DNA of 64,000 bases, from positions 1-64,000 of the forward strand of contig JAUISX010000005.1 in NCBI GenBank assembly GCA_030434245.1. The letters are read 5' to 3'. The position numbers and the translations under genes were made by a program. The notes under the pieces are model-generated. The model was not told the origin of the DNA and did not search any database. It was given only the letters and a program-made list of their open reading frames with translations. The DNA comes from Porphyromonadaceae bacterium W3.11 (GTDB taxonomy: Bacteria > Bacteroidota > Bacteroidia > Bacteroidales > Porphyromonadaceae). This document shows positions 1 to 8,165 of the stretch, piece by piece. The stretch's first letter is position 1. Every line of letters starts with the position of its first letter.

Positions 1-479
1 CTCAGTTTTTCCAAGAGTCTTTCGATGAGCTCCAGAAGCGGATGGAGGATAGCTTTGGGGCAGGAGGAGACGGTGACATCAGAGACGATATCCGTTGGCT
101 GGTCGATTCGGCTCGGGGCAATATCGATGGCTATAAAGATGCCATGGATGCTTTTCGGTCTGAGCTGGAGAAACAAGGTCTGCAGCTCCCTGATATGGAT
201 GCAGGGCGCAAGGCGGAGGCTCGAGGTATTGGTAGGATGACGCAAGACTCTGCAGAGCGACTCGAGGGACTGATGACGGTGCAGGTGGACCGACTATCGA
301 CCCTCGTAACTTACGCCAAGCAGACGGACGATTACCAGCGTGATGCAAGGGTGTACTTTGCTACCATGATCCGACAGATTGACCGCATCGCAGCGAATAG
401 CGACTATCTCCGCAAGCTTGATAACATCGCTACTGACATGTATAGAGTGGCACAAGACGGTATTTACCTAAAGAAATAA
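1..479 (+). CDS. Phage tail tape-measure-like protein, C-terminal end (5' partial)
   Basis: The reading frame is open from the first bases of the window to a TAA at 477-479, so the start lies upstream. The visible 158 or so residues are charged and helical. The end has the pattern common to the last residues of Bacteroidetes prophage tape-measure proteins: a helix listing Ile-Asp-Arg-Ile-Ala, Asn-Ser-Asp-Tyr-Leu, then a short Asp-Gly-Ile-Tyr-Leu-Lys tail. Tape-measure proteins set tail length and are the largest tail gene, placed just before the distal tail gene, which fits the neighbours. An internal ATG at 42 exists, but nothing suggests it is a real start. The assignment rests on position and tail-end pattern. 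Confidence 0.6.
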   Translation, partial: QFFQESFDELQKRMEDSFGAGGDGDIRDDIRWLVDSARGNIDGYKDAMDAFRSELEKQGLQLPDMDAGRKAEARGIGRMTQDSAERLEGLMTVQVDRLSTLVTYAKQTDDYQRDARVYFATMIRQIDRIAANSDYLRKLDNIATDMYRVAQDGIYLKK

Positions 480-483
480 TGTG

Positions 484-1230
484 ATGGCGACACTGATCAA
501 CAATATAGACATTAATGCACAAGGCATCTACCTCGCACGTCATGGCGCGGAGGAACTCTTTACGCTCCCTAATCTCTCCGATGCGGAGGTCAATGACTGG
601 CAGGAGGTGGAGGGCTTACAGGTGGACTTTACCACCGTCCAGCTCCAGCACCCCGAGGTGGTGGTGCGTTACGTGGTTACTTCGCTCGCCGCTCGGTCGG
701 CTCTCGAGCAATACCACAAGGCAGAGAGCATTAAGCTAACGCCCCACGGCTGGGGGCGTACCTTTACCCTCCGCAAGGCTAATGCGGACAACTGCAAGGT
801 GCTGGCCAAGGGTGATCATATCATGGAAATAGCCTATCGCTATGAGCTGGACGACTTGCCTAAGACTCAGATAACGTCAGATGTGGAGCCTGTAGTTTTT
901 AGATCAAGATACAAAATTGGAGGTGTCTCACTATCTCAATTTGGAATGGTCATCAACGAGACACATGCGCTCTATACACCTGATGATTTTAAGGCATTGA
1001 CGCTCGTGCGAGATATGAGAGAGGCACAACTAATGTGTACGATGTTCGCATCATCTTGGTCGGTGCTGTGGGCTAATCGTGCAGCTCTCTGGGATGCTCT
1101 GCAAGGGGAGTTATCTCTATCTACGGACATGGGCACAACTCTTAAGGCTCGCTACCTCTCATGCTCGACACCTAAGCAGGTGAGCCAGCAACCAGTTATC
1201 TCATTTACGCTTAATCTACAATTGATATGA
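484..1230 (+). CDS. Phage distal-tail-like structural protein
   Basis: A 248-residue protein starting at ATG 484 (a GTG at 481 is an alternative), five bases after the previous gene. It has no signal peptide or membrane segment. The N-terminal half alternates short beta strands with an acidic loop; the middle contains a Pro-His-Gly-Trp-Gly-Arg-Thr-Phe turn. It lies between the tape-measure end and the large fibre/hub protein, where siphophages encode the distal tail (Dit-like) component that joins tube and baseplate. Its last bases overlap the start of the next gene by four (1227-1230), which suggests coupled translation. The family is assigned mainly from synteny, not from a recognised motif. 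Confidence 0.5.
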   Translation: MATLINNIDINAQGIYLARHGAEELFTLPNLSDAEVNDWQEVEGLQVDFTTVQLQHPEVVVRYVVTSLAARSALEQYHKAESIKLTPHGWGRTFTLRKANADNCKVLAKGDHIMEIAYRYELDDLPKTQITSDVEPVVFRSRYKIGGVSLSQFGMVINETHALYTPDDFKALTLVRDMREAQLMCTMFASSWSVLWANRAALWDALQGELSLSTDMGTTLKARYLSCSTPKQVSQQPVISFTLNLQLI

Positions 1231-4200
1231 TAACTATATACAACGCACAAGGAACTAAGATTATTGATGTGGCCAACCTCGAGGGGAGCTACTGCGATCG
1301 CTCGATCATGGGTGGCAGCACCCTCCAGTTGGTGGTTAAATCTGATAAACCTATTGATATCCCTCTTAACTCTTATGTGGAGTATGAGGCACGTCGCTAT
1401 ACATTGCTCTACCCAGCGAGCATCAAAAAGCAACACAGCAAGGAGTTTGATTACACCCTGCTTTTTCACGGTGAGGAGGAGCTCCTCTCCTCCTGTCTCA
1501 TCAAGGATATCTCGGGTGGCATACCTTACCGAGTGAAGTTTGCCATCACAGCTAAACCGATTGACTTCGTCCGCTGTATCGTGGACTCGCTCAATGAGCA
1601 CTACGGCGGTGGGTGGAGTGTTGGCAATGTGATCGAGGCGACCGAACAGACACTCGCCTTTAGTCATGAGTACTGCCTCGGGGCCATCTCTAGAGTGGCG
1701 GAGGTGTTTAATACTGAGTTTAGCGTCGACAATAAGACGGTATCGCTCGGCAAGGTAAGCATCATGGAGGATAACCCTCTACCGATGAGCTATGGCAATG
1801 GTAAGGGGTTCCGCCCTGGCACTGGGCGACACAATGACGGTAAAAAGTCGGCGATCGGCAAACTCTATGTCGAGGGTGGCACACGTAATATCGACTACTC
1901 AACCTACGGAGCTCAAACACTCCTCCTACCTAAATCTGCAACGCTACAGTACAATGGTCGTACATATCATACGGATGCGCATGGCATGTACATCACCTGT
2001 GATCAGGCAATCGGCACTGCGGAGGATAGCTACGATGGATCCGCCGTATATCCGATGCGGGAGGGTACAGTGTCTGAGGTCATTGAGGAGGCAGATGGAT
2101 ACGATTTTACCGACACCTCTATCCCTGAGAGCTTGAATTTTAACGACTACCGTATCAAAGGCGAAAAAGCGGTGGTGGTCTTTCAGACGGGAGCACTCAC
2201 AGGGCGGGAGTTTGCTCTTGTGCAAACGAAAGGCAAACTCAGTGGCTATATCCACTCCGAGCGAAAGTTTAAGCTCGTGAGCGAGGAGCAGGATGGATTT
2301 ATGATGCCTGGGGGCAACTTTGTCCCCAAGGAAGGTGATAAGTACGCCATCTTCAATATCACCCTCCCTGCCGAATACCTCTCGAACGCTTCTCAAAGGC
2401 TCTTCGAGGAGGCAGTACGATACTTCGATACGGTCATTAATCCTCCCTATATCTTTTCTGGGGAGGTAGATCCCATCTGGGCGAAGAAGGAGTGGCTACG
2501 CATCGGTGGGTATATGCAGCCAGGTGGGCATTTACTTTTTAGCGACCCGCAGTATCACCCCGAGGGATCTGTCATCCGAGTGACGGGTGTCCGCACACTC
2601 CTCGACAAGCCCTACGCTCCACAGCTCACCCTCTCCAATGCACCAGCTGCACTCAGTGTGAGTAACGCCCTCTCCAAGCTCGAAGCAGACAAGGTGATAG
2701 CCGAGCGAGAGCGGAGGGCACAGCAACGCTCGCAGCGACAGGACTACCAGCAGGCGCTGGAGTTCATCGGGATGGTCGAAAAGGCTATTGAAGGGCTGGA
2801 GGGCTTTACGGCGAGGATAAAACCGAGCGTCGTGGAGACCATGGCAATTCTTATAGGTAGCCAGGCGACACAGTTTGGATTTGTCCAAGCGATTAATTCG
2901 CTTGAGGCTGCCCCTTTTTCTGTGAATTATGACCCCAGCACCAAGCGAGTAATCATCAGTAAGGGCATCATTAGACATCAGACCATCGGCATTACCGATA
3001 TGACTGCTAATCGACCAGCTACCGATTACCGCTACTGGTCAATCCCTGAGTACATCTCACCAGCACTTACTGATGATTTCGCCAGCTACTACATTTATGC
3101 GAAGGTAGATAGAAATGGGCAAACTGGTAATTATTTATTATCCGAAAAACCTATAGAAATGGAGAGTGATTCTCTAAGCTATCATCTCCTTATTGGTACT
3201 TTATCCAGCATTGTGGATGGCGATAGAGCGTACAATAAGCTATACGGTTACAGCCTTTTCACTCCAGGTCAAATGGTCCTAAATACCATCTCGAGCACAA
3301 ACGGTGCTATGACCATCAACCTCGAGACAGGCGAGATCTACTCCGATGCGATCCACTTCCGTCGCCCCGATACTCAAGAGGAGACGAACCTCATCGACTA
3401 CATCGATGAGGTGGACACGCATCACCCTATCATCAAGAATGGCACCTGGTGGCGCTGGGATGGCACGCAATATGTGGACACGGGAGAACCAGCGCAAGGT
3501 GCAGACGGTAAGGATGGAAAAGACGGCTTACAAGGATTACAAGGGAAAGACGGCAAGGACGGACTCCCTGGTCGTGACGGTAAGGATGGGAAAACTCAAT
3601 ATACCCACATCGCTTATGCCAATAACGCATCGGGTGGTGGCTTCTCTCAGTCTCCTACTGGAAAGGCTTATATTGGTATGTATGTGGACTTCGTCGCCAC
3701 AGACTCGAGTGACCCAAAGAAGTATAAGTGGTCGCTCATCAAGGGGGCAGATGGGCGTGACGGCATCGCTGGTAAGGCAGGAAAAGACGGCCGAACCCCT
3801 TACCTGCACATCGCTTATGCTAATAGTTCGGATGGTCGGCAAGGGTTTAGCGTGAGCGATAGCCAAGGCAAGACCTATATCGGCACTTACACCGACTTTG
3901 TGAAGGCGGATAGCACAGATCCAACTCAATACAAATGGACGCTCATTAAAGGCCGCGATGGTCGTGACGGTAAGGATGGAAAAGACGGCTTACAAGGATT
4001 ACAAGGGAAAGACGGCAAGGACGGACTCCCTGGTCGTGACGGTAAGGATGGGAAAACTCAATATACCCACATCGCTTATGCCAATAACGCATCGGGTGGT
4101 GGCTTCTCTCAGTCTCCTACTGGAAAGGCTTATATTGGTATGTATGTGGACTTTGTGCAAGAGGATAGCAGCGACCACAAGAAGTATAAGTGGTCACTGA

Positions 4201-6272
4201 TTAAGGGTGCAGATGGGCGCAACGGTACCCCAGGCAAGGCGGGTGCAGATGGTCGCACCCCTTACCTGCATATCGCCTACGCCACATCAGCAGACGGAAA
4301 GAAGGGTTTTAGTACAACTGTGTCAGCAGGCAAGACCTATATCGGCACTTACACCGACTTTGTGAAGGCGGACAGCACTACTCCATCAGATTACAAGTGG
4401 ACGCTCATTAAGGGTAAAAAAGGGGACCGAGGTCCGACTGGTCCGAAAGGCGACGGTCTAGACGTCAAGGACACTAGAAATGATAACCAACTGCCAAACT
4501 GGTATCGTAAGAATTACCGCTATACCACCGTCAAGGAGTTTAAGTTTCAAGGTGTTATTGAAATTCCGAAGGTCTGGAGGGATGGCTCGTATTGCACGCT
4601 TGAGACGACAGTCAATTGGGGTGATAAAAGTGGCGGTCGAGTGACGCAGAAAGCGACTCTTAACAGCGGTCAGGAGTTGTATCGTGTCGGTAGTGCTGAT
4701 GATAGTGCGTGGGGCGAATGGAGCAATCTCAAAGCGGAGGTACAAGAGATCAACGCTGGACTTTCCAATGCCAACACCCTCATCTCATCGATCGAGACCA
4801 TCACTAAGCAACTGAAGGAGGGCAAACTTGATGCGAGCAAGTTCGATGACATCCGCTACCTCACCGACGCCCTCCAGCACGGCGAGACCACCATAGCTGG
4901 CGGTCTTCTGCTCACGAAATCCATCCTCATGAGCAACAAAGATGACGAGATCACTACCGCCATCTCTGGCTACTCCCATGGCGGCGGTGTAGCGTTCGAA
5001 GCTGGGATTAAGAACTATAAGCAAGAGAACCACACCTCCCGCGTGGTAATCAACCACGACGGCTCAGCTCGATTCGGAGACATGTACCTGAACGCTGACA
5101 AAGAGGATGTGGTGAAGTTTGTCGACCAGTCATCGGGTGAAAATCACGAGTATCTGAAGTTTGGTGGAACTGCCCCCAGCGAAAGCTACATGAACGATCA
5201 GAGTACAGTGATTAAAGAGTTCCCGATGCCGTCTGTACGAGCTGAAAACAAGAGTGGCGAGTTCCTTATTGTGAAAGAAGATGAGAGTATCGAAAGCAAC
5301 AGAGAGATAAGGCATGAGATTGAATTGACAGCGACAGCTGAGGCAGTCGCAACTCGGGAAGATCTTAACTCCGGAGGACTATCGATTATGTCAGCCCGTT
5401 CTGCTTATGAGCTAGGAAGTGACCGAGGAGACAGAATAATTAACTATCTGCCTGCCTGGGCGAATAGCACTGCTCATGTGGAAGTCAAAGTGTACAATAA
5501 ATCTGGAGTCGTCGTCTGGAGCGACACAAGCACGAAAGTGACAGCAAGTGCACACGCCAAGGGATGCTCTGTCTCATACACGGAAATCTTACCCCTCGAG
5601 GATATCCAAGATGTGCAGACCCAGACGAAGAAAGTATATATGCGCATTCCAGCAAATGTAATGGTAAAAGGGTACAAATGGAGGGTTTATCTTGTGGTGA
5701 ATGGCTCTGCAAGCGACAGAGGAAGTTCTTATCGAGCATATACAAATGCGGGTAAAGAGTTCGTCCCTTACGACCTCTCAAAACCCTTTGTGGCACTAGC
5801 GAAAGACCGTGTAGCGTTTTTCTTTGGGCGACAAAGGCAGATACTATTCAACTACTTAAGCAACTGGGTGGTGAAAATAGTTGGGGATGTCCTCGTCCAG
5901 GGAACACTCAAAGCCGACATCCTCGAAGCTGACGAGTGGAAAGGCAGCGGTGCCGTCCTCGCTGGTGCCATGTTTGATGAGAATGGCAAAGAGCTGAAGG
6001 GCTTCGGGAAGTATAAGAATAGAGCAGGAATGTCATCTGGCAGTACAGTCTATTCTTATAATAGTAAGCTCTACACTGTCTACCACTCCATCCCACACAG
6101 CCGATACGTGCCGGTCGTGCAGGTCTCAGGAGAGACAGGAAACAATGGCGGATGGTCTCTTACGCCACGAGTCTATAGTGTCTCGGCATATAGCTTTACG
6201 GTGGGCATAATCACCAATGGAGACAATAAAACACGAAATGGGCTATCCTACGTAGCCTACCAAGCTGATTAA
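1227..6272 (+). CDS. Large phage tail hub/fibre protein with collagen-like repeats
   Basis: A 1681-residue protein. About residues 1-480 resemble the tail-hub/endopeptidase-type N-terminus that anchors fibres (inferred from order and size). About 480-750 contains a helical stretch rich in Arg/Gln and then a beta region. Residues about 754-1080 alternate Gly-x-y collagen-like blocks (754-791, 838-856, 906-944, 993-1011, 1061-1078) with four modules of about 55 residues that begin His-Ile-Ala-Tyr-Ala and end Tyr-Lys-Trp-x-Leu-Ile-Lys-Gly. These are typical trimeric fibre building blocks. The C-terminal 550 residues probably form the receptor-binding or host-specificity part. A 188-bp exact duplication lies inside the repeat region. 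No catalytic motif was recognised. Confidence 0.7.
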   Translation: MITIYNAQGTKIIDVANLEGSYCDRSIMGGSTLQLVVKSDKPIDIPLNSYVEYEARRYTLLYPASIKKQHSKEFDYTLLFHGEEELLSSCLIKDISGGIPYRVKFAITAKPIDFVRCIVDSLNEHYGGGWSVGNVIEATEQTLAFSHEYCLGAISRVAEVFNTEFSVDNKTVSLGKVSIMEDNPLPMSYGNGKGFRPGTGRHNDGKKSAIGKLYVEGGTRNIDYSTYGAQTLLLPKSATLQYNGRTYHTDAHGMYITCDQAIGTAEDSYDGSAVYPMREGTVSEVIEEADGYDFTDTSIPESLNFNDYRIKGEKAVVVFQTGALTGREFALVQTKGKLSGYIHSERKFKLVSEEQDGFMMPGGNFVPKEGDKYAIFNITLPAEYLSNASQRLFEEAVRYFDTVINPPYIFSGEVDPIWAKKEWLRIGGYMQPGGHLLFSDPQYHPEGSVIRVTGVRTLLDKPYAPQLTLSNAPAALSVSNALSKLEADKVIAERERRAQQRSQRQDYQQALEFIGMVEKAIEGLEGFTARIKPSVVETMAILIGSQATQFGFVQAINSLEAAPFSVNYDPSTKRVIISKGIIRHQTIGITDMTANRPATDYRYWSIPEYISPALTDDFASYYIYAKVDRNGQTGNYLLSEKPIEMESDSLSYHLLIGTLSSIVDGDRAYNKLYGYSLFTPGQMVLNTISSTNGAMTINLETGEIYSDAIHFRRPDTQEETNLIDYIDEVDTHHPIIKNGTWWRWDGTQYVDTGEPAQGADGKDGKDGLQGLQGKDGKDGLPGRDGKDGKTQYTHIAYANNASGGGFSQSPTGKAYIGMYVDFVATDSSDPKKYKWSLIKGADGRDGIAGKAGKDGRTPYLHIAYANSSDGRQGFSVSDSQGKTYIGTYTDFVKADSTDPTQYKWTLIKGRDGRDGKDGKDGLQGLQGKDGKDGLPGRDGKDGKTQYTHIAYANNASGGGFSQSPTGKAYIGMYVDFVQEDSSDHKKYKWSLIKGADGRNGTPGKAGADGRTPYLHIAYATSADGKKGFSTTVSAGKTYIGTYTDFVKADSTTPSDYKWTLIKGKKGDRGPTGPKGDGLDVKDTRNDNQLPNWYRKNYRYTTVKEFKFQGVIEIPKVWRDGSYCTLETTVNWGDKSGGRVTQKATLNSGQELYRVGSADDSAWGEWSNLKAEVQEINAGLSNANTLISSIETITKQLKEGKLDASKFDDIRYLTDALQHGETTIAGGLLLTKSILMSNKDDEITTAISGYSHGGGVAFEAGIKNYKQENHTSRVVINHDGSARFGDMYLNADKEDVVKFVDQSSGENHEYLKFGGTAPSESYMNDQSTVIKEFPMPSVRAENKSGEFLIVKEDESIESNREIRHEIELTATAEAVATREDLNSGGLSIMSARSAYELGSDRGDRIINYLPAWANSTAHVEVKVYNKSGVVVWSDTSTKVTASAHAKGCSVSYTEILPLEDIQDVQTQTKKVYMRIPANVMVKGYKWRVYLVVNGSASDRGSSYRAYTNAGKEFVPYDLSKPFVALAKDRVAFFFGRQRQILFNYLSNWVVKIVGDVLVQGTLKADILEADEWKGSGAVLAGAMFDENGKELKGFGKYKNRAGMSSGSTVYSYNSKLYTVYHSIPHSRYVPVVQVSGETGNNGGWSLTPRVYSVSAYSFTVGIITNGDNKTRNGLSYVAYQAD
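3504..3691 (+). repeat. 188-bp direct repeat, copy 1, inside tail fibre gene
   Basis: This segment is identical, base for base by reading, to 3966-4153. The two copies are offset by 462 bp, exactly 154 codons, so the reading frame is kept. It encodes one collagen-like block plus most of the first fibre module. Identity at third codon positions implies recent duplication or gene conversion. Confidence 0.9.
3966..4153 (+). repeat. 188-bp direct repeat, copy 2, inside tail fibre gene
   Basis: Second copy of the repeat at 3504-3691. The identity stops where the codons for Val-Asp-Phe diverge (TTC in copy 1, TTT in copy 2). The region between and after the copies holds the related but diverged second module type, giving an A-B-A'-B' layout. 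Confidence 0.9.
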
Positions 6273-6277
6273 GAGAA

Positions 6278-6320
6278 AGAGGGAGGAGCGACCAGTATAG
6301 TCACTCCTCCCTCTCCTTTT
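6278..6320. terminator. Bidirectional terminator between tail gene and lipoprotein gene
   Basis: Perfect 11-bp inverted repeat (6278-6288 with 6304-6314, arm AGAGGGAGGAG) with a 15-nt loop, followed by pyrimidine-rich sequence on both strands. It lies between two convergent genes, ending at 6272 (+) and 6339 (-), so it probably serves both. Confidence 0.75.
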
Positions 6321-6338
6321 CTCTGTTGGAAAGTTATC

Positions 6339-6911
6339 TTATTGCTTTCCCTCCGCTTTTAATGCCTCCCACTCCGCTTTGGTGACCGGTATGGCAGTAA
6401 AGGCCTCCTTGAAGAGCCTATACACTTCATCGTAATCCCCCGCCTTGTAAGCCTTGCGAATCCCCTCGCTCGCCTCCTTCATCACGGCATTAGGGATGTA
6501 CGCACCTACCTCTCCTTCTACGATTGGGATAAGGATACGCACATCTCGCCAGTCGAGGAATCCCTCGTTCAGAGAGCCATCCTCTGAGATGATCATTTCT
6601 CCCCACATCTTTATCCTGGCGTTAGCGATATCTCTTTGTTCATCGCCGACTCCAATGTTTGTTTCACGTTTATAGATTGGATCGTAAAAGTAAAATGCCA
6701 AGGCCTTCTCCACGACCTCCTTTGGTGTCAAACGCTTGAACTGATCCCCCTCCACGGTGGGGATTGTATTATCCTCAATTACCCTCATACCCTCATTTTT
6801 AATGTTAACATAAACGAAAGCACCATCCTTGAGCACCTTCGGCTTTTTGTCCCCGTTACACGCTGTAAGCAATGCCACTACTGCCAGCATCATCACTAAT
6901 ACCTTTTTCAT
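6339..6911 (-). CDS. Prophage-carried lipoprotein, unknown function
   Basis: A 190-residue protein with a lipoprotein signal peptide: Met-Lys-Lys, a hydrophobic core, then the lipobox Leu-Thr-Ala-Cys with Cys at residue 18. The mature part is hydrophilic, mixed alpha/beta, with a helical C-terminus rich in Lys, Glu and Ala. No known domain was recognised. It is transcribed against the tail operon, with its own candidate promoter and a shared terminator. That arrangement is common for lysogenic conversion (moron) genes expressed while the phage genes are silent. Whether it acts in surface exclusion or something else cannot be told from sequence. Confidence 0.7.
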   Translation of the reverse strand: MKKVLVMMLAVVALLTACNGDKKPKVLKDGAFVYVNIKNEGMRVIEDNTIPTVEGDQFKRLTPKEVVEKALAFYFYDPIYKRETNIGVGDEQRDIANARIKMWGEMIISEDGSLNEGFLDWRDVRILIPIVEGEVGAYIPNAVMKEASEGIRKAYKAGDYDEVYRLFKEAFTAIPVTKAEWEALKAEGKQ

Positions 6912-6946
6912 ATTATTTTAGTTTTTATAATTAATTGATTCTTTTA

Positions 6947-6954
6947 CAAATATA
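6947..6954 (-). promoter_or_regulatory. Candidate -7 box for the lipoprotein gene
   Basis: On the minus strand this reads TATATTTG, matching the Bacteroidetes TAnnTTTG box, 36 bases upstream of the lipoprotein start. A TTTG at the expected -33 spacing is not evident, so this is a partial match. Confidence 0.4.
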
Positions 6955-7039
6955 CACTAATCCGCGTATATAGTTAGATAAATCCGTCAATAGTTGCGGA
7001 TTCGCCCCCATCATTGTGTTGTATCTCCTGATATAATCT

Positions 7040-7069
7040 TTTGCAGTTCCAATAATTTCTGTATATTTG
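7040..7069 (+). promoter_or_regulatory. Strong Bacteroidetes-type promoter of KilA-N leader RNA
   Basis: TTTG (7040-7043) and TATATTTG (7062-7069) are separated by 18 bases, close to the primary sigma-factor consensus of Bacteroidetes. The predicted start (about 7075) falls at the first bases of the 17-nt inverted repeat at 7073, so the transcript would begin with that arm. Confidence 0.7.
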
Positions 7070-7072
7070 TCG

Positions 7073-7237
7073 TGCTAACAATCTAAGAGGGCGGAAGCTC
7101 TCGACACATAAACGAGGGCTATTTTTATATCCGCTCACTTGGAAAAATAAAACTGCGGTCGTACCCCTGCGTGGTAGGTTAATGCCCCACAAACAAATCT
7201 CTTGGATTGTTAGCAGCAGGAAAGGCGACCGCTTTTT
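7073..7237 (+). ncRNA. Structured leader RNA or small RNA upstream of KilA-N gene
   Basis: Two 17-nt arms (7073-7089 and 7199-7215) pair along their whole length with a single G-U pair. Inside, an 8-bp hairpin (7096-7103 with 7113-7120) is enclosed by GCGG/CCGC (7091-7094 with 7131-7134). The loop segment GCGGTCG (7155-7161) is complementary to CGACCGC (7226-7232), which lies outside the long stem, so the two helices cross as a pseudoknot. The second strand is followed directly by five T's. A good promoter starts the transcript at the first arm. No known RNA class was recognised. It could be a leader controlling the KilA-N gene by attenuation, or a free-standing RNA. Confidence 0.6.
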
Positions 7238-7250
7238 ATTACTTACAATT

Positions 7251-7856
7251 ATGGTACAGAAATCGACCAACATCTTTGCCTACGAAGGCAACAACATCAC
7301 CTTTGCTAAGGGCGACGACCTTATGATCAACGCAACCCAAATGGCACGACCTTTTGGAAAAAGACCAGCCAAATGGCTTGAACTTCCATCTACTCAAGAA
7401 TTCATTTCTCAGCTCTCAGCTATCCGAAAATCGGATAGGTTAATCGAAACAGTTAATGGTGTTGGTACATGGATGCACGAAGATGTAGCACTTGAATTTG
7501 CAAGATGGTTGTCCCCACTGTTTGCTATTTGGTGTAATGACCGTATCAAGCAACTTCTCCTTGATGGTGTAACCTATCTCGAGCCGAAGGCCTTTAAGGA
7601 CGTGCCGATGGTGATCACTTCAGAGGGTAAGCAAGGGTACTACTTCCGTGATGTGCTGAGCGCTGTGGGGTATTCTCGTATGAGTGGCACCGCAAACGAC
7701 TATAAGAAGCGGTACCCCAATGACTTCTTTCAACTCGCAGGTCGTAACTATTGTAGCCCTCGCATCGCACAGCTCATAGGGAAGAGGGCTGAGATTCGAC
7801 AGCTCGAAGCCGAGATGATGCAGTCACTCCCAAGTGGAGAGGAGGTGTGCTTATGA
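7251..7856 (+). CDS. KilA-N domain phage regulatory/antirepressor protein
   Basis: A 201-residue protein. Residues about 1-105 form a KilA-N DNA-binding domain: an N-terminal strand ending Ala-Lys-Gly-Asp-Asp, the motif Met-Ile-Asn-Ala-Thr-Gln-Met-Ala, Trp-Leu at about 45, a Gly-Thr-Trp-Met-His-Glu-Asp-Val-Ala segment, and the Phe-Ala-Arg-Trp-Leu-Ser-Pro helix. The C-terminal part looks like a second small phage domain. Such proteins act in phage lysis-lysogeny switches and as antirepressors. The start at ATG 7251 is chosen because it gives the usual short domain N-terminus; an upstream ATG at 7182 lies within the structured leader. The gene overlaps the next by four bases. Confidence 0.8.
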   Translation: MVQKSTNIFAYEGNNITFAKGDDLMINATQMARPFGKRPAKWLELPSTQEFISQLSAIRKSDRLIETVNGVGTWMHEDVALEFARWLSPLFAIWCNDRIKQLLLDGVTYLEPKAFKDVPMVITSEGKQGYYFRDVLSAVGYSRMSGTANDYKKRYPNDFFQLAGRNYCSPRIAQLIGKRAEIRQLEAEMMQSLPSGEEVCL

Positions 7857-8107
7857 TGCGTGCTGGAAAAGCAGTACAGGATGCTCGAATGAGGTTCTTG
7901 GATGACTTATTCTCGTGGGATTCGGCTACTAATATGTATCGGAGCTTATCCAATGCATGTCTGCGACTGACGATTAACTATCTCTATTATAATGAGAGTA
8001 CAGGGGTAATACCGACTACGAAGGATATTGACGAACTCAGACTACTGTACGACTTGGTAGATTGGCTCGGCAATGTGGCTGAAGCCGAAGGGGAGGAGTT
8101 GAAGTAG
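7853..8107 (+). CDS. Small protein coupled to KilA-N gene, unknown function
   Basis: An 84-residue protein whose ATG overlaps the preceding stop in an ATGA arrangement, so the two are probably co-translated. It is mostly helical with aromatic residues (Trp, Tyr, Phe) spread through the first half and an acidic Glu-Ala-Glu-Gly-Glu-Glu C-terminus. No family, signal peptide or membrane segment was recognised. Position suggests a phage accessory protein that works with, or is regulated alongside, the KilA-N protein. A GTG at 7847 is another possible start. Confidence 0.6.
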   Translation: MMRAGKAVQDARMRFLDDLFSWDSATNMYRSLSNACLRLTINYLYYNESTGVIPTTKDIDELRLLYDLVDWLGNVAEAEGEELK

Positions 8108-8130
8108 TCGCTATTAAGTGACAAATGAGG

Positions 8131-8165
8131 AAGCCCGGGCTATTTCGGTAGCCCGGGCTTTTTCG
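8131..8165 (+). terminator. Strong rho-independent terminator after KilA-N operon
   Basis: Perfect 11-bp stem (8131-8141 with 8150-8160, arm AAGCCCGGGCT), an 8-nt loop and a run of T's. It closes the KilA-N/small-protein transcript 24 bases after the stop codon. Confidence 0.9.

Noticed and set aside
3346-4200. Collagen-like shadow frames (169 and 80 residues) within the tail gene
   Set aside because: They are out-of-frame readings of the fibre repeats; their similarity to each other simply reflects the 188-bp duplication.
7182-7250. N-terminal extension of the KilA-N protein from ATG 7182
   Set aside because: The extra 23 residues come from the right arm of the leader RNA and do not look like part of the domain; ATG 7251 gives the usual N-terminus.
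6974-7273. 99-residue minus-strand frame opposite the KilA-N leader
   Set aside because: It covers the structured RNA and promoter, has no recognisable domain, and is best explained as a chance frame through paired sequence.
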